Positions 41,470 to 51,011 of a stretch of 64,000 bases of DNA are shown here, in pieces (position 1 is the first letter of the stretch; the number at the start of each line of letters is the position of its first letter). The stretch is from positions 2,430,501-2,494,500 of the forward strand of contig JAUFRC010000001.1 of assembly GCA_030410095.1 (NCBI GenBank). Reading direction: 5' to 3'. Both the position numbers and the translations under genes were made by a program. The notes beneath the pieces are model-generated. The model was not told the origin of the DNA. It searched no databases and was given only the letters and a program-made list of their open reading frames with translations. The DNA comes from Paracoccus cavernae. Its GTDB lineage: Bacteria > Pseudomonadota > Alphaproteobacteria > Rhodobacterales > Rhodobacteraceae.

Positions 41470-42614
41470 CTAATGCCCCGTGACCTCGCCGCGCCGGAAG
41501 GGGCCGAGTTCGGTCAGGATCTCGATATCGTTTTCGACCGCATCGCGTTCGCGACGCAGATAATCGGCGACCGCATTTCGGAAACCGGGGTCGGCGATCC
41601 AGTGGAGTGAATGGGTCTCGACCGGAAGATAGCCGCGCGCAAGCTTGTGCTCGCCCTGCGCACCCGCCTCGACGCGGGCGAGATCATGGTCGATCGCCCA
41701 ATTGATCGCCTGATGGTAGCACAGCTCGAAATGGAGGAAGCGGTGATCCTCGAGGCAACCCCAATAGCGCCCGTAGATCGTATCGCCGCCCAGAAAATTC
41801 AGCGCGCCCGCAATGGGTTCGCCGTCGATTTCGGCCAGAACCAGCAAGCAGTCGTCGCGCATCGTCTCTTGAAGCCGGTCGAAAAACGCCCGCGTCAGAT
41901 AGGGCCTGCCCCATTTGCGCGAGCCGGTGTCCTGATAAAAAGACCAGAAGGCATCCCAATGTTCGGGGCGCAGATCCTCGCCGGTCAGAAGCCGGATCTC
42001 GCCGCCGAAAGCCTGCGCCCGCTCGCGCTCCTTGCGGATGGCCTTGCGTTTGCGCGAGGACAGTTCGCCCAGAAAATCCTCGAAAGAGCCGTAGCCGTGG
42101 TTGAGCCAGTGATATTGCTGGGTCACGCGGGGCAAGAAGCCCACCTTTTCGCCAAGTGCCGCCTCGGCCTCGGTGCAGAAGGTGACATGGGCGCTCGACA
42201 TGCCCGAGCGGCCCGCAACCTCGGCCATGGCCTGCAAAAGCGCGGCCTGCACCTGCGGATCGCGCGCGAGCAGACGAGGGCCGGTGACCGGCGTAAAGGG
42301 CACGGCGCATTGCATCTTGGGGTAATAATCCCCGCCCGCACGCATATAGGCTTCGGCCCATCCGTGATCGAAGATATATTCGCCCTGAGAGTTATTCTTT
42401 AGATAACAAGGTGCTACCCCGACAACAACGCCGTCGAGCCGCGCAACCAGATGGCTCGGGAACCAGCCGTTAGCCTCGCCGACCGAACCCGAATCCTCGA
42501 GCGCGGCCAGAAAGCGGTGGGTGACAAAGGATTGCCGCCATCGCCGCAGCCGTCCCATTCGGCCGCGGAAATACCGGAAATCGCTGAGAGGACGGAAACA
42601 GTCAATTCGCTCAT
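41470..42614 (-). CDS. FemAB-like GNAT superfamily protein (DUF482)
   Basis: Corrected length 381 residues. It starts MSELTVSVLSAISGISAAEW and has FPSHLVARLDGVVVGVAPCY, KMQCAVPFTPVTGPRLLARD, YGSFEDFLGELSSRKRKAIR, GSRKWGRPYLTRAFFDRLQE and VEAGAQGEHKLARGYLP. These are diagnostic of the DUF482 / FemAB-related family, annotated as peptidogalycan or N-acyltransferase proteins. The acyl acceptor is unknown. One base lost near 42530 (GNP-FVTHRFLAA) separates the first 30 residues. It is monocistronic or co-transcribed with the GDPD gene 114 bases upstream. Confidence 0.85.
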
Positions 42615-42728
42615 ATCAGGCAAGCTAGGCCGAATTCGCGCAAGCACAAGGGGCGGTTGAGGGTTGGCGCGGCAAGGCGGCCGAACCGCCCGCCCCAACC
42701 ATCCCGCGCATACACAACCCGCGCGGGG

Positions 42729-43486
42729 TTACTTCGCGGCGCGGTAATCCTCGAAGGTGATGTTGTCGGCGACCTGACGGGCCGCGCCCTCTTCGGTCTC
42801 GTTGCGGATGGTCCAGCACAGGACCGGCACGCCCGCCGCTTTGAGCTTGCCCACCGCCGGATTGGCGAGGTCGACATGGTCATGCGAGATGAAGCCCGAG
42901 CCGGTGCGCTCGTAATCGGCAATCGCGCCCAGATGCGCGCGCTCTGCCGCATCCAGCATCGGCCATTCTTCCCCGTCATAGGCGCAGGTCGTCAGCCCGA
43001 CCGCGATCTCGGGGCCTCCGCATGGAAGGCCGCGACGGTTTCGGGGTTGAAGGACATGACGGCCACCGGCCCGTCATAGGTCTTGAGCTCGTCGGCGACG
43101 CGCTTTTGCAGATCGCCGATATTGCTGCCCAGACGCCCGTCCTGATCCTTGATCTCGATGAGCAAAGGCACCTGCCCCGCGACAAGGCGCAGCATTTCGC
43201 CCAGGGTCGGGATGCCCTCGTTGGTCTTGAGCAGACGGAAATCCGCCAGATCCTCGAGCGTCAGATCGGCGACAAAGGATTCGTCGCCGGCCATCCGGCT
43301 CAGGTCGTAATCGTGGAAAACCACCGGCGCGCCATCGACGCACCGCTGGATATCACATTCGATGGCATAGCCCGCCTCGATCGCGGCACGGAAAGCGGCG
43401 AGGCTGTTCTCCGGCACGCCCGGCCCATGCAAACCGCGATGGGCGATCGGCATGGTCAGGAAGTCAGCGGGCAATGCAGCCATCAT
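42729..43486 (-). CDS. Glycerophosphodiester phosphodiesterase family protein
   Basis: Corrected length 252 residues. IAHRGLHGPGVPENSLAAFR has the catalytic HR and the PEN metal Glu. ECDIQRCVDGAPVVFHDYDL contributes the second acidic ligand and the general-acid His, and LIEIKDQDG is the barrel-core motif. No signal peptide, so it is cytoplasmic and probably acts on glycerophosphodiesters from lipid turnover. One base is missing near 43015 (FHAE-APEIAVGLTTC). The start overlaps the RidA stop, with two adjacent ATG codons (43481-43486). Confidence 0.87.
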
Positions 43487-43937
43487 GCAACCTCGAAAAT
43501 CGCTTCGATTTCAACAGCAACGCCGCGCGGCAGCGCGGGGCCGAGACGGCTGCGCGGGCGTGGCGGCCCTTGTCGCCAAAGACTTCGACCATGAGATCCG
43601 AGCAGCCGTTGATGACTTCGGGCTGGTCGGTGAATTCCGGCGTCGAGTTCACAAAGCCGTTCAGCTTGACGACGCGGGTGATGCGGTCGAGCGAACCCAG
43701 CGCCGCACGCGCCTGCGCCAGAAGCGCCAGACCGCAGGCCCGCGCGGCTTCAGCACCGGCTTCGGCAGCCATATCCGCGCCCAGACGGCCGGTGATCAGA
43801 CCGCCCGGACCCGAGCTGATCTGGCCCGACACGAACAGCAGGTTGCCGGTCTGCACATAGGGCACATAATTCGCCGCAGGTGCCGGCGCTGCCGGAAGCG
43901 TGATGCCCAATTCTGCGAGTTTGCTGTCGATGCTCAT
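43483..43937 (-). CDS. RidA family reactive-intermediate deaminase
   Basis: Corrected length 151 residues. The chorismate-mutase-like RidA fold is marked by YVPYVQTGNLLFVSGQISSG, AARACGLALLAQARAALGSL, VVKLNGFVNSTPEFTDQPEV and a C-terminal ALPRGVAVEIEAIFEV. Arg in the ARAAVSAPALP region is the usual keto-acid clamp. It belongs to the longer YjgH/DUF1028-adjacent subgroup that precedes GDPD genes in Rhodobacterales, so imine deamination is likely but not certain. One C is missing at about 43556. Its stop overlaps the GDPD start codon. Confidence 0.85.
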
Positions 43938-44068
43938 GCCTGTCCCTCGGCTCAGATAAAGATTTCACGGGATTGTCGCCGCCAGCCCGCCCCAGCGCAA
44001 GGGGTCTAGTGGCGCGATTGTGCCGCGGCGCACCGGCCGCGACAGGCAGCCACCGGCCGCCCGCCGCT

Positions 44069-47000
44069 TTACGCGACCAGAGCCTCGGCGCGTTTGAGAT
44101 CGACGCTCACCAGCTGGCTCACGCCCTGCTCGACCATGGTGACGCCGAACAGCCGGTCCATCCGCGCCATGGTGACGGCATGGTGGGTGATGACCAGGAA
44201 CCGCGTACTCGTCCGGCGCGTCATCTCGTCCATGAGATCGCAGAACCGCGTGACGTTCGCGTCGTCAAGCGGAGCGTCAACCTCGTCGAGCACGCAAATC
44301 GGGGCCGGATTGGCCAAAAACACCGCGAAGATCAGCGCCATTGCCGTCAGCGTCTGCTCGCCGCCCGACAGAAGGCTGAGCGTCGACAGCTTCTTGCCCG
44401 GCGGCTGGCACATGATCTCCAGTCCGGCATCCAGCGGATCATCGGATTCGACCAGAACCAGTCGCGCCTCTCCGCCACCGAAAAGATGGGTGAAAAGCGT
44501 CACGAAATTGGCGTTGACCGTATCGAAAGCCGACAAGAGGCGCTCTCGCCCTCGCGGTTGAGGCTGCCGATACCGGCGCGCAGCTTGCGGATCGCCTCGG
44601 TCAGATCGTTCTTTTCGCCCGCCAAACGGTCGCGTTCGGTTTCCAGCGCCTGCTTGTCGTCATCGGCGCGCAGGTTGACCGCGCCAAGCGAATCGCGGGC
44701 CTGACGCAAACGCGCGATTTCGGCTTCAAGCTTGGCCGCATCGGCCATGACGGCGGGATCGAGATCCAGCGTTTCCAGCAGGGCCTCGGGCGACCCTTCC
44801 GTCTCTTCGAGGATGCGCGCGCGGGCTGCCTCCTCGCCTTCGCGGGCGGCCTCCGAGCGGGCCTCGCGGGTGGCGCGGAGCTCGCGCGCATCGGATGCGG
44901 CGCGGGCGCTGTCGCGTTCGGCATCGCTTTTGGCGCGCAGATCGGCATCGGCTTCGGTCAGAACGGCGCGGGCGCGATCCAGACGGTCGCGGGCCGCAGC
45001 CTCGGCTTCGGTCAGGATCACGCGACGCTCGGCGAGAAGCTCGGGCTGGGCGCGCGCCTCCTCGAGATCCTCCATCGTGGCGTCCCGACGTTCGGCCAGT
45101 TCGCGGGCGCGGGCATCGGCCTGCTCGAGCCGCAGGCGCCAACCCGATTCCTCTTTGGTGATTTCCTGCAAGCGCTTGGTGCGCGCCAACCCGTCGCGGC
45201 GGATTTCCTCCAGCGCGGAGCGGCGCGACATGGTGGCAATGCGCGCGGCCTCGACGCCGGTGCGGGCGTAATCGAGCGCATCGGCTGCTGCCGCGCGGTC
45301 GGGCAGCTCGGCCAATGTCCGCTCCGCCTGCGCCAGACGCGAGCCCGCGTCACCCGCATCAGCGCGGTGGCGGGCAAGTTCGGCGCGCGCGGATCGGCGC
45401 GGCTGTTGGCCAAAGCCAGCTCGGATTCGGCGCGGGTCGCGGCACGCACGGCCTCGGACAGGGCACGTTCGGCCTCGCGGCGCGATTCACGCGCACGCTT
45501 TTCGGCGTTGGTCGCGGTATCGAGTTCGGCGCGCGCCTCGGCATGGCTTTCGGCGGCAACCGAGGCCCGTTCGCGCGCGGCTTCGGCCTGTTCGGAGACT
45601 TCGGAGAGCTGGTTGACCTTTTGCAGATGCAGCGCCGCCGCCGAAGAGGCATCGCCCGCATTGACCCGCATTCCGTCCCAACGGAAAAGATCGCCCTCGC
45701 GCGTGACCAGCCGCTGGCCGGGGCGCAGAGCGGGCTGCAAAGCCGCGCCGGTTTGCGCATCGGCCACCAGACCGACCTGCGAGAGCCGCCGCGCCAAAGC
45801 CTCGGGGCCCTCGACATGGGGCGCGAGCGGCGACGCGCCTTGCGGCAGCGCATCATCCGCACCGTAGCCGGTCAGAAGATACCAGCCCGATCGACCATCC
45901 TCGGCCAGACCCGCGTTCAAATCATCGCCCAAAGCCGCGCCGAAAGCGGCTTCGAAGCCTTTGGCCACGCGCACCGCATCAAGGATCGCCTTGCCGCCGG
46001 TCTCGCCGCGTTCGACCAAACGGCGCAGCGCCGCCATTTCGGAGGCGAGCGCCGAAGACTCGCCCTCGGCCTCGGCCCGAAGGGCGCGCGCGGCGCTTTC
46101 GCGGATTTCCAGTTCGGCGCGGGCAGCCTCGGCGTCGATCAACGCCTCTTCGGCAGCCTCCGCCCCGTCGCGCGCTTGCGCCTGACCTTCTTCGGCCACA
46201 GCCAAAGCGGCCTCGGCCTCCTGACCGGAAGCAGCGGCGCGTTCGACCGCCTCGGCGGCGGCGGTCGCCGCCTTCTCGGCACGTTCCAGCATGGCGCGCA
46301 GATCGGCGGCGAGACGTTCCGCCGATTGGTAGCGCGCCGCAAGGCGCGCGGATCTGTCGGTCAATTCGGCAAGGCTCGCCTCGACCTCGCGCAGGGCCTC
46401 GGTGGCTTGCGAAGCGGTATCCGCCGCCGCCTCGAGACGCTCGTCATGGCCTTCGGCCGCCTTGCCGATCTCGGTGCGCTCCCAGACCAGACGCTCGACC
46501 ACCTCGCCCGCATCGCGGTTGAGCGCGCCTTCGCGTTCGAGGTCATGCTCAAGCTGGGCGATGCGCGACAGCAGCGTGTCGATCGCCTGACGGGCGCGGT
46601 TTTCCGCTTCGTCGAGGGCCTCGCGCTCGACCGTCGCGCGGGACAGGATCGCGGTCGCGATCTGCTCTTCTTCGCGCAGGGGCGGCAAAGCAGCTTCGGC
46701 GGTCTCTCGGTTTTCAATCGCGATACGGGCGACGGTTTCCGCCAAAGAGGCCGCTTTGATCGCCTCCTGCAAGGCACCCGCCGCACTGGCGCGGGCGGCA
46801 TCGGCCTCGGACCAGCGCCGGTAAAGCAGCACGCCTTCGGCCACGCGCAAAGCCGCGCCGATCTCGCGATATTTCGCGGCAGCACGCGCCTGACGCGCCA
46901 AAGAGGCCGCCTGCGAGGTCAGCTGGTCAAGCGTATCGTCCACGCGCGTCAGATTGGCCTCGGCGCCGTTGAGCTTGAGCTCCGCCTCGTGACGGCGCTG

Positions 47001-47534
47001 GTAAAGCCCTGAAATCCCGGCAGCTTCTTCGAGAATGCGGCGGCGAGCCTTCGGCTTGGCATTGATCAGCTCGGCAATCTGGCCCTGACGCACCAGCGCA
47101 GGCGAATGCGCGCCGGTCGAGGCATCCGCGAACAGCATCTGCACATCGCGCGCCCGCACTTCCTTGCCGTTGATACGGTAGGCGGAGCCGGCATCGCGGG
47201 TAATGCGGCGCGAAATATCGAGCGTCGACGCCTCGTTGAGCGCCGCCGGCGCGAGGTGGTCGCTATTGTCGATGGTCAGCGTGACTTCGGCATGGGCGCG
47301 CGCTCCGCGGCGGGTGGTGCCCGCGAAAATCACATCCTCCATCCCGTCGCCGCGCATCGCGGTCGGGCGGTTTTCGCCCATGACCCAGCGCAGGGCCTCG
47401 AGCAGGTTGGATTTTCCACAGCCATTCGGCCCGACCACACCGGTCAGACCTTCGCGGATGACCAGATCGGTCGGGTCCACGAAACTTTTGAACCCATTGA
47501 GACGCAGCCGGTCGAAGCGCAAAAACTTATCCAT
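44069..47534 (-). CDS. smc: Chromosome segregation protein SMC
   Basis: Corrected length about 1155 residues, full size. The N-terminal ATPase half has [20 protein letters not shown] and the Walker [15 protein letters not shown]. Long Ala/Glu/Arg coiled coils run to the hinge (about 500-620, around [20 protein letters not shown]). The C-terminal half has the signature [20 protein letters not shown] and the Walker [18 protein letters not shown]. It compacts and separates chromosomes as a homodimer with ScpAB. Two single-base losses, near 45390 and 44540, both in coiled-coil regions. Essential or near-essential, so these are read as sequence errors. It starts 141 bases from the divergent lrgA gene. 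Confidence 0.95.
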
Positions 47535-47675
47535 AGAATCAGGTTATGATCGGCGGATAATCTTTCACCCCCGCAGGCACGTCAACCAATAGCGCTAAAT
47601 CTGGGGGAAGTGTATTAAGGTTTCCACAACATTTGAGGGATAAACTCGGTCCGGACCGACTGCTAGGATGGCACC

Positions 47676-48059
47676 ATGATACTTGCGCTCGCGACCATTC
47701 TTTGTTTCCAGCTCATCGGCGAGACAATCTCGCGCGGGTTGGGGCTGCCTTTGCCGGGGCCGGTGATCGGCCTGATGCTTCTGGTGCTGTCGGGGATCAT
47801 TCGCCCGCAGCTGATCACTTTCCTGCGCACGGCCGCGAATGGCTTGTTGAGCCAGCTTTCGCTGTTTTTCGTGCCCGCAGGCGTCGGCATCATCACCCAT
47901 CTCGCGCAGTTTCGCGAAAACGCTTTGGGGATTTCGGTGGCGCTCGTCGTCTCGACGGTGCTCGCTATCGCGGTGGGGGCTCTGGCCTTTGTCGGCGTCG
48001 CCAAGCTGACCGGCCAGTCCGAGGTCGACCAGATCGATACCGGAGGGGACGGGGCATGA
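47676..48059 (+). CDS. lrgA: CidA/LrgA family holin-like protein
   Basis: An intact 127-residue inner-membrane protein with four hydrophobic helices. LGLPLPGPVIGLMLLVLSGI contains the conserved P-G-P-V-x-G motif, and LSLFFVPAGVGIITHL is the second family hallmark. CidA/LrgA proteins were first described as holin/antiholin-like and are linked to pyruvate uptake and murein hydrolase control. It overlaps the lrgB-like gene by 4 nt. Confidence 0.9.
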   Translation: MILALATILCFQLIGETISRGLGLPLPGPVIGLMLLVLSGIIRPQLITFLRTAANGLLSQLSLFFVPAGVGIITHLAQFRENALGISVALVVSTVLAIAVGALAFVGVAKLTGQSEVDQIDTGGDGA

Positions 48060-48772
48060 ACAACGCCGCTCAAATCTGGACCTATCTCTCGCAAGAGCCG
48101 CTGCTGTGGCTCTGCGCGACGCTTTTTGCCTATGCGACCGGCGATTTCGTCTTCCGCAAATCGGGACGACGCAGCGTCGCGAACCCGGTTCTGATCGCGG
48201 TCACCATCCTCGCCTTGCTGCTTGGCGCGACGAAGACCGACTACAAAACCTATTTCGAGGGCGCGCAATTCGTCCATTTCATGCTCGGGCCGGCGACGGT
48301 CTGCCTTGGACTGCCGCTTTACGACAACCTCGACCGGCTCAAACATGCGGTCCTGCCTCTGGTTGCGGCGCTGCTCGCCGGATCGCTGACGGCCATCGTT
48401 TCGGTGCTGGCGCTGGCGAAATTCTTCGATCTCGGGCCGGTGATGATGGCCTCGCTCGCGCCGAAATCGACGACGGCTCCGGTCGCGATCGGGATCTCGG
48501 AGAGCCTCGGCGGCGAGCCCACGATCACGGCGGTTCTGGTCATTCTCACGGGGATCATCGGGGCGATCGTGGTGACGCCGCTTTTGAACCTGCTGCGCAT
48601 CCGCGACTGGCGCGCGCGCGGCTTTTCGGTCGGCGTTGCCGCCCACGGGATCGGCACCGCCCGCGCGCTTCAGGTCAACGAGACCGCAGGCGCATTCGCC
48701 GGTATGGGCATGGGACTGAACGCTGTGCTGACCGCGATCGTCGCGCCGCTCGTGCTGCGGCTTTTCCAGTAA
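48056..48772 (+). CDS. lrgB: LrgB/CidB family membrane protein
   Basis: An intact 238-residue membrane protein. FMLGPATVCLGLPLYDNLDR, LAPKSTTAPVAIGISESLGG and VGVAAHGIGTARALQVNETA are the family-defining segments (the KS-T-T-x-P and AHGIGTA motifs). It works with the LrgA-like partner, to which it is translationally coupled. Together they likely form a small-solute (pyruvate-type) channel; that comes from work on other bacteria. Confidence 0.92.
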   Translation: MNNAAQIWTYLSQEPLLWLCATLFAYATGDFVFRKSGRRSVANPVLIAVTILALLLGATKTDYKTYFEGAQFVHFMLGPATVCLGLPLYDNLDRLKHAVLPLVAALLAGSLTAIVSVLALAKFFDLGPVMMASLAPKSTTAPVAIGISESLGGEPTITAVLVILTGIIGAIVVTPLLNLLRIRDWRARGFSVGVAAHGIGTARALQVNETAGAFAGMGMGLNAVLTAIVAPLVLRLFQ

Positions 48773-48789
48773 GGCGTCGATAACACAAC

Positions 48790-48815
48790 AAAAAAGGCCG
48801 CCCCGAAGGACGGCC
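48790..48815 (-). terminator. Rho-independent terminator (minus strand)
   Basis: On the minus strand GGCCGTCC and GGGCGGCC pair (one T-G) on a TTCG loop, followed by six T. It ends the DUF6280 transcript 25 bases after the stop. Confidence 0.8.
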
Positions 48816-48840
48816 CGGCAACGCCATTGATCGCGGTCGC

Positions 48841-49161
48841 TTATGCGGCCTCGGCCTCTTCAGCTGCGTGGCGACGCTCGCTTTCCTCGCGCGACAGCGC
48901 GACAGAGGTGCGCACACCTTTCGCCACAAATTCCATCAGGCCCTTCACCACGCGCTCGTTGGGGTCGATCCCCGCGCAGGACAGGACCTCGCGGCCGTCG
49001 CGCGAACGCGCCCAGCGGGCGATCTGGTCAGGACCATTGCCGTATTTCTTGTCGTCGGCGATCGCATCATCCAAAGCTGCCAGCACCACGGCGGCAAACA
49101 GTTTGCGGGCACGCTGCCCTTGTTCGAAATTGAAAGCCGAACCATCAACGAAGTCGCGCAT
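48841..49161 (-). CDS. DUF6280 family protein
   Basis: A 106-residue cytoplasmic protein highly typical of Rhodobacterales: MRDFVDGSAFNFEQGQRARK, LFAAVVLAALDDAIADDKKY, NGPDQIARWARSRDGREVLS, CAGIDPNERVVKGLMEFVAK and a polar tail. I take the Met at 49161 as start because homologues I recall begin MRDFVDG. A Met ten codons upstream (49191) and a long open extension to 49461 are possible but look untranslated. Function unknown. The almost uninterrupted residue conservation I recall suggests a structural or nucleic-acid-binding role. It is divergent from efp. Confidence 0.8.
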   Translation of the reverse strand: MRDFVDGSAFNFEQGQRARKLFAAVVLAALDDAIADDKKYGNGPDQIARWARSRDGREVLSCAGIDPNERVVKGLMEFVAKGVRTSVALSREESERRHAAEEAEAA

Positions 49162-49396
49162 TTTTTCATCCTGTTCATTGCCGGCGGCCATGCGCCGGAT
49201 GCGGGCATAAATTGCCCCGTATTTATCAAAGCCTTTCAGGCGGTAGTCGGGGCATAGCCCTTGTGGAGCTGATTCGGTACGCCCGCCGCCGCATGACCGC
49301 CATGCAGCCCGCGCAACCCGAGCCAAAGTTAAGCAATATGGGGCTATCACAAGAGTTTTATGACAGTCTTTTAACCATTCCCGCGCTTGACAACGC

Positions 49397-49412
49397 CCGA
49401 AACGCGTTTCGG
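49397..49412. promoter_or_regulatory. Perfect 16-bp palindrome abutting the efp -35
   Basis: CCGAAACGCGTTTCGG reads the same on both strands and ends one base before the -35 hexamer TTGCCA of the presumed efp promoter. The position suits a regulator site rather than a terminator. Confidence 0.5.
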
Positions 49413-49441
49413 TTGCCAGAATTAACCATAATAGATATAGC
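49413..49441 (+). promoter_or_regulatory. Sigma70-type promoter of efp
   Basis: TTGCCA, a 17-base spacer, then TATAGC. It lies about 65 bases upstream of the efp ATG in an AT-rich stretch and is the best promoter match seen in the window. Confidence 0.6.
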
Positions 49442-49507
49442 TTCGCGCAATCCGGGTTCAACCTTTGAACCGGCCAAAATCATTAAATATCATCAAGGCC
49501 TTACACC

Positions 49508-50071
49508 ATGCCCAAAATCAACGGCAATGAAATCAAGCCCGGCGCGGTCCTCGAACATGACGGCGGGCTTTGGGCTGCCGTCAAAGTGAACCACGTCAAA
49601 CCGGGCAAAGGCGGCGCTTTCGCCCAGGTCGAGCTGAAGAACCTGCGCGACGGCCGCAAGCTGAACGAGCGTTTCCGCTCGGAAGACAAGGTCGAGAACG
49701 TCACGCTCGAGACCAAGGACCAGCAATTCCTGTACGAAACCGACGGGAAACTGGTGTTCATGGACAACGAGACCTTCGAGCAGATGGAGCTGGACGCCGA
49801 CCTTCTTGGCGACCGCCGCCCCTTCCTGCAGGACGGCATGACCGCGACGATCCAGTATTACGGCGACGAGGCCCTTCTGGTCCGCATCCCGCAAAAAGTG
49901 ATCTGCACCGTCGCCGAGACCGAGCCGGTCCTGAACGGCCAGACCGCCGCGAAAAGCTTCAAACCGGCCATTCTCGACAACGGCGTACGCGTCATGATCC
50001 CGCCTTTCGTCAGCGTCGACGAAAAGATCGTCGTGAATACCGAGCTCTTCGAATATTCCGAGCGCGCCTGA
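49508..50071 (+). CDS. efp: Translation elongation factor P
   Basis: An intact 187-residue EF-P, which rescues ribosomes stalled on polyproline. The loop KPGKGGAF places the residue that is normally lysylated at Lys34. [39 protein letters not shown] and [18 protein letters not shown] mark domains I to III. No modification enzyme (EpmA/EpmB) lies in the window. Polyproline-rich proteins here that could depend on it include the PopZ-like linker and the RND adaptor tail. Confidence 0.96.
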   Translation: MPKINGNEIKPGAVLEHDGGLWAAVKVNHVKPGKGGAFAQVELKNLRDGRKLNERFRSEDKVENVTLETKDQQFLYETDGKLVFMDNETFEQMELDADLLGDRRPFLQDGMTATIQYYGDEALLVRIPQKVICTVAETEPVLNGQTAAKSFKPAILDNGVRVMIPPFVSVDEKIVVNTELFEYSERA

Positions 50072-50100
50072 TCGCGGCCCGCCCCGACCCGACAGATCGA

Positions 50101-50128
50101 AAGGCCCGGATGCGCTCCGGGCCTTTTG
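50101..50128 (+). terminator. Rho-independent terminator after efp
   Basis: AAGGCCCGGA and TCCGGGCCTT form a 10-bp stem on a five-base loop, followed by TT. Confidence 0.85.
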
Positions 50129-50206
50129 CTTTGCGCCTTGCCGCAGGCACCTTGGCACCAAAACGCGGCTTTCGGCGTTAACCATTGTCACAGGAAAGGG
50201 TTGGCC

Positions 50207-50505
50207 ATGGTCGAGTTCAAAGTGCAGCGGGAAAAGAACGACGAAGGGGGCCGCTATTTCGTCACCCTCCCCGGTCATCAGGAGGCCGCAGAGCTGACCT
50301 GGCTCGACATCGGCCCTCGCTCATCGCCGCCAACCATACTTTCGTCCCCGAAACGATGCGCGGCCAGGGCGTCGCCGAGGCGATGGTGCATCAACTCGTC
50401 TCGGATGCGCACAACGAATCGATCCGGATTTTGCCGCTTTGCACCTATGTCCAAGCCCAGTTCGCGCGCCATCCCGAATGGGAGGATGTGCGCAAAGACC
50501 TTTGA
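50207..50505 (+). CDS. Small GNAT-type N-acetyltransferase (YjdJ-like)
   Basis: Corrected length 99 residues. The short single-domain acetyltransferase pattern is complete: GGRYFVTLPGHQEAAELTWL, then HTFVPETMRGQGVAEAMVHQ, where RGQGVA is the acetyl-CoA pyrophosphate loop, and RILPLCTYVQAQFARHPEWE, the C-terminal family motif. Acceptor substrate unknown. One C is missing near 50310 (DIGP-SLIAAN). CAGGAAAGGG precedes the ATG at 50207. Confidence 0.82.
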
Positions 50506-50718
50506 CCGGCGACGCGACGCGCCCGAAAAGCTCCGGCGGGGTCGCGAAATCAGAGCTTGGTCCGGCCGGAGCGCCCGAGGTCGCTGGACGCTGCGGCAAG
50601 ACGCCAAACCGGCCGAAACGGGCTGTCCGAAACGGTTGTTTCACGCCCGACCCTGCCCACCCTGCGACGGCGGAATCCCTTGGTGAAGCATGATTTTTCC
50701 GGAATTTTGCGAAAAAAT

Positions 50719-50758
50719 CGTTAGCTTTGCCAGTTGGTTGCGGGTGCTAACGCTAACG
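50719..50758. promoter_or_regulatory. CGTTAGC / GCTAACG repeats, candidate LacI-type operator
   Basis: CGTTAGC (50719-50725) faces two overlapping GCTAACG copies (50746-50752 and 50752-50758). The spacing is 27 and 33 bases, near whole helical turns. The motif is close to the TGTTAGCGCTAACA type used by LacI-family sugar regulators in alphaproteobacteria. It lies about 250 bases ahead of chvE. Confidence 0.5.
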
Positions 50759-50852
50759 GTTTCTGCCTCCGGAATATCCGTCCAAAATCCCTTTCGGCCA
50801 TAGAATTTCCGTCTTCTATCAAAAATGGCATACCATTTTGAGAAAACGACAA

Positions 50853-50882
50853 TTGACGGTTATGTTGCAACCTGTCTAGCTT
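50853..50882 (+). promoter_or_regulatory. Weak promoter candidate for chvE
   Basis: TTGACG (50853-50858), an 18-base spacer and TAGCTT (50877-50882). The -10 is poor, so an activator may be needed. Confidence 0.3.
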
Positions 50883-51011
50883 TCGCCTGTGCGGCACAGT
50901 CCGCCGGCAACGCGCAAGCGTCTGCAACAAGGGGAGGACAGAGGAACGGGTCGGGCGGGCAAAAAGCCTGCGGCACCGGATCCTCTGCTTGTGTATCGAC
51001 AGGGAGAACAC

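Larger units (their letters stand above)
49162..49507. other. Divergent intergenic region DUF6280-efp
   Basis: 346 bases without a convincing gene. The part near 49330-49505 is clearly AT-richer than the rest of the window. It holds the efp promoter, a 16-bp perfect palindrome and a second TTGACA (49387-49392) without a good -10. Frames crossing the left half are extensions of the DUF6280 gene. Confidence 0.6.
50506..51011 (+). other. Upstream regulatory region of the chvE operon
   Basis: 506 bases with no supportable gene; the one longer frame is a shadow running into chvE. The left 190 bases are GC-rich and featureless to me. From 50690 on it is AT-richer and holds the GTTAGC-type repeats and a weak promoter. 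Confidence 0.55.

Noticed and set aside
45315..47012. 565-codon frame antisense to smc
   Set aside because: Composition mirrors the coiled-coil codons of smc on the other strand, with no recognisable domain.
49162..49461. Long N-terminal extension of the DUF6280 protein (to 49461)
   Set aside because: The extension has odd composition, crosses the AT-rich promoter region, and homologues I recall start at MRDFVDG.
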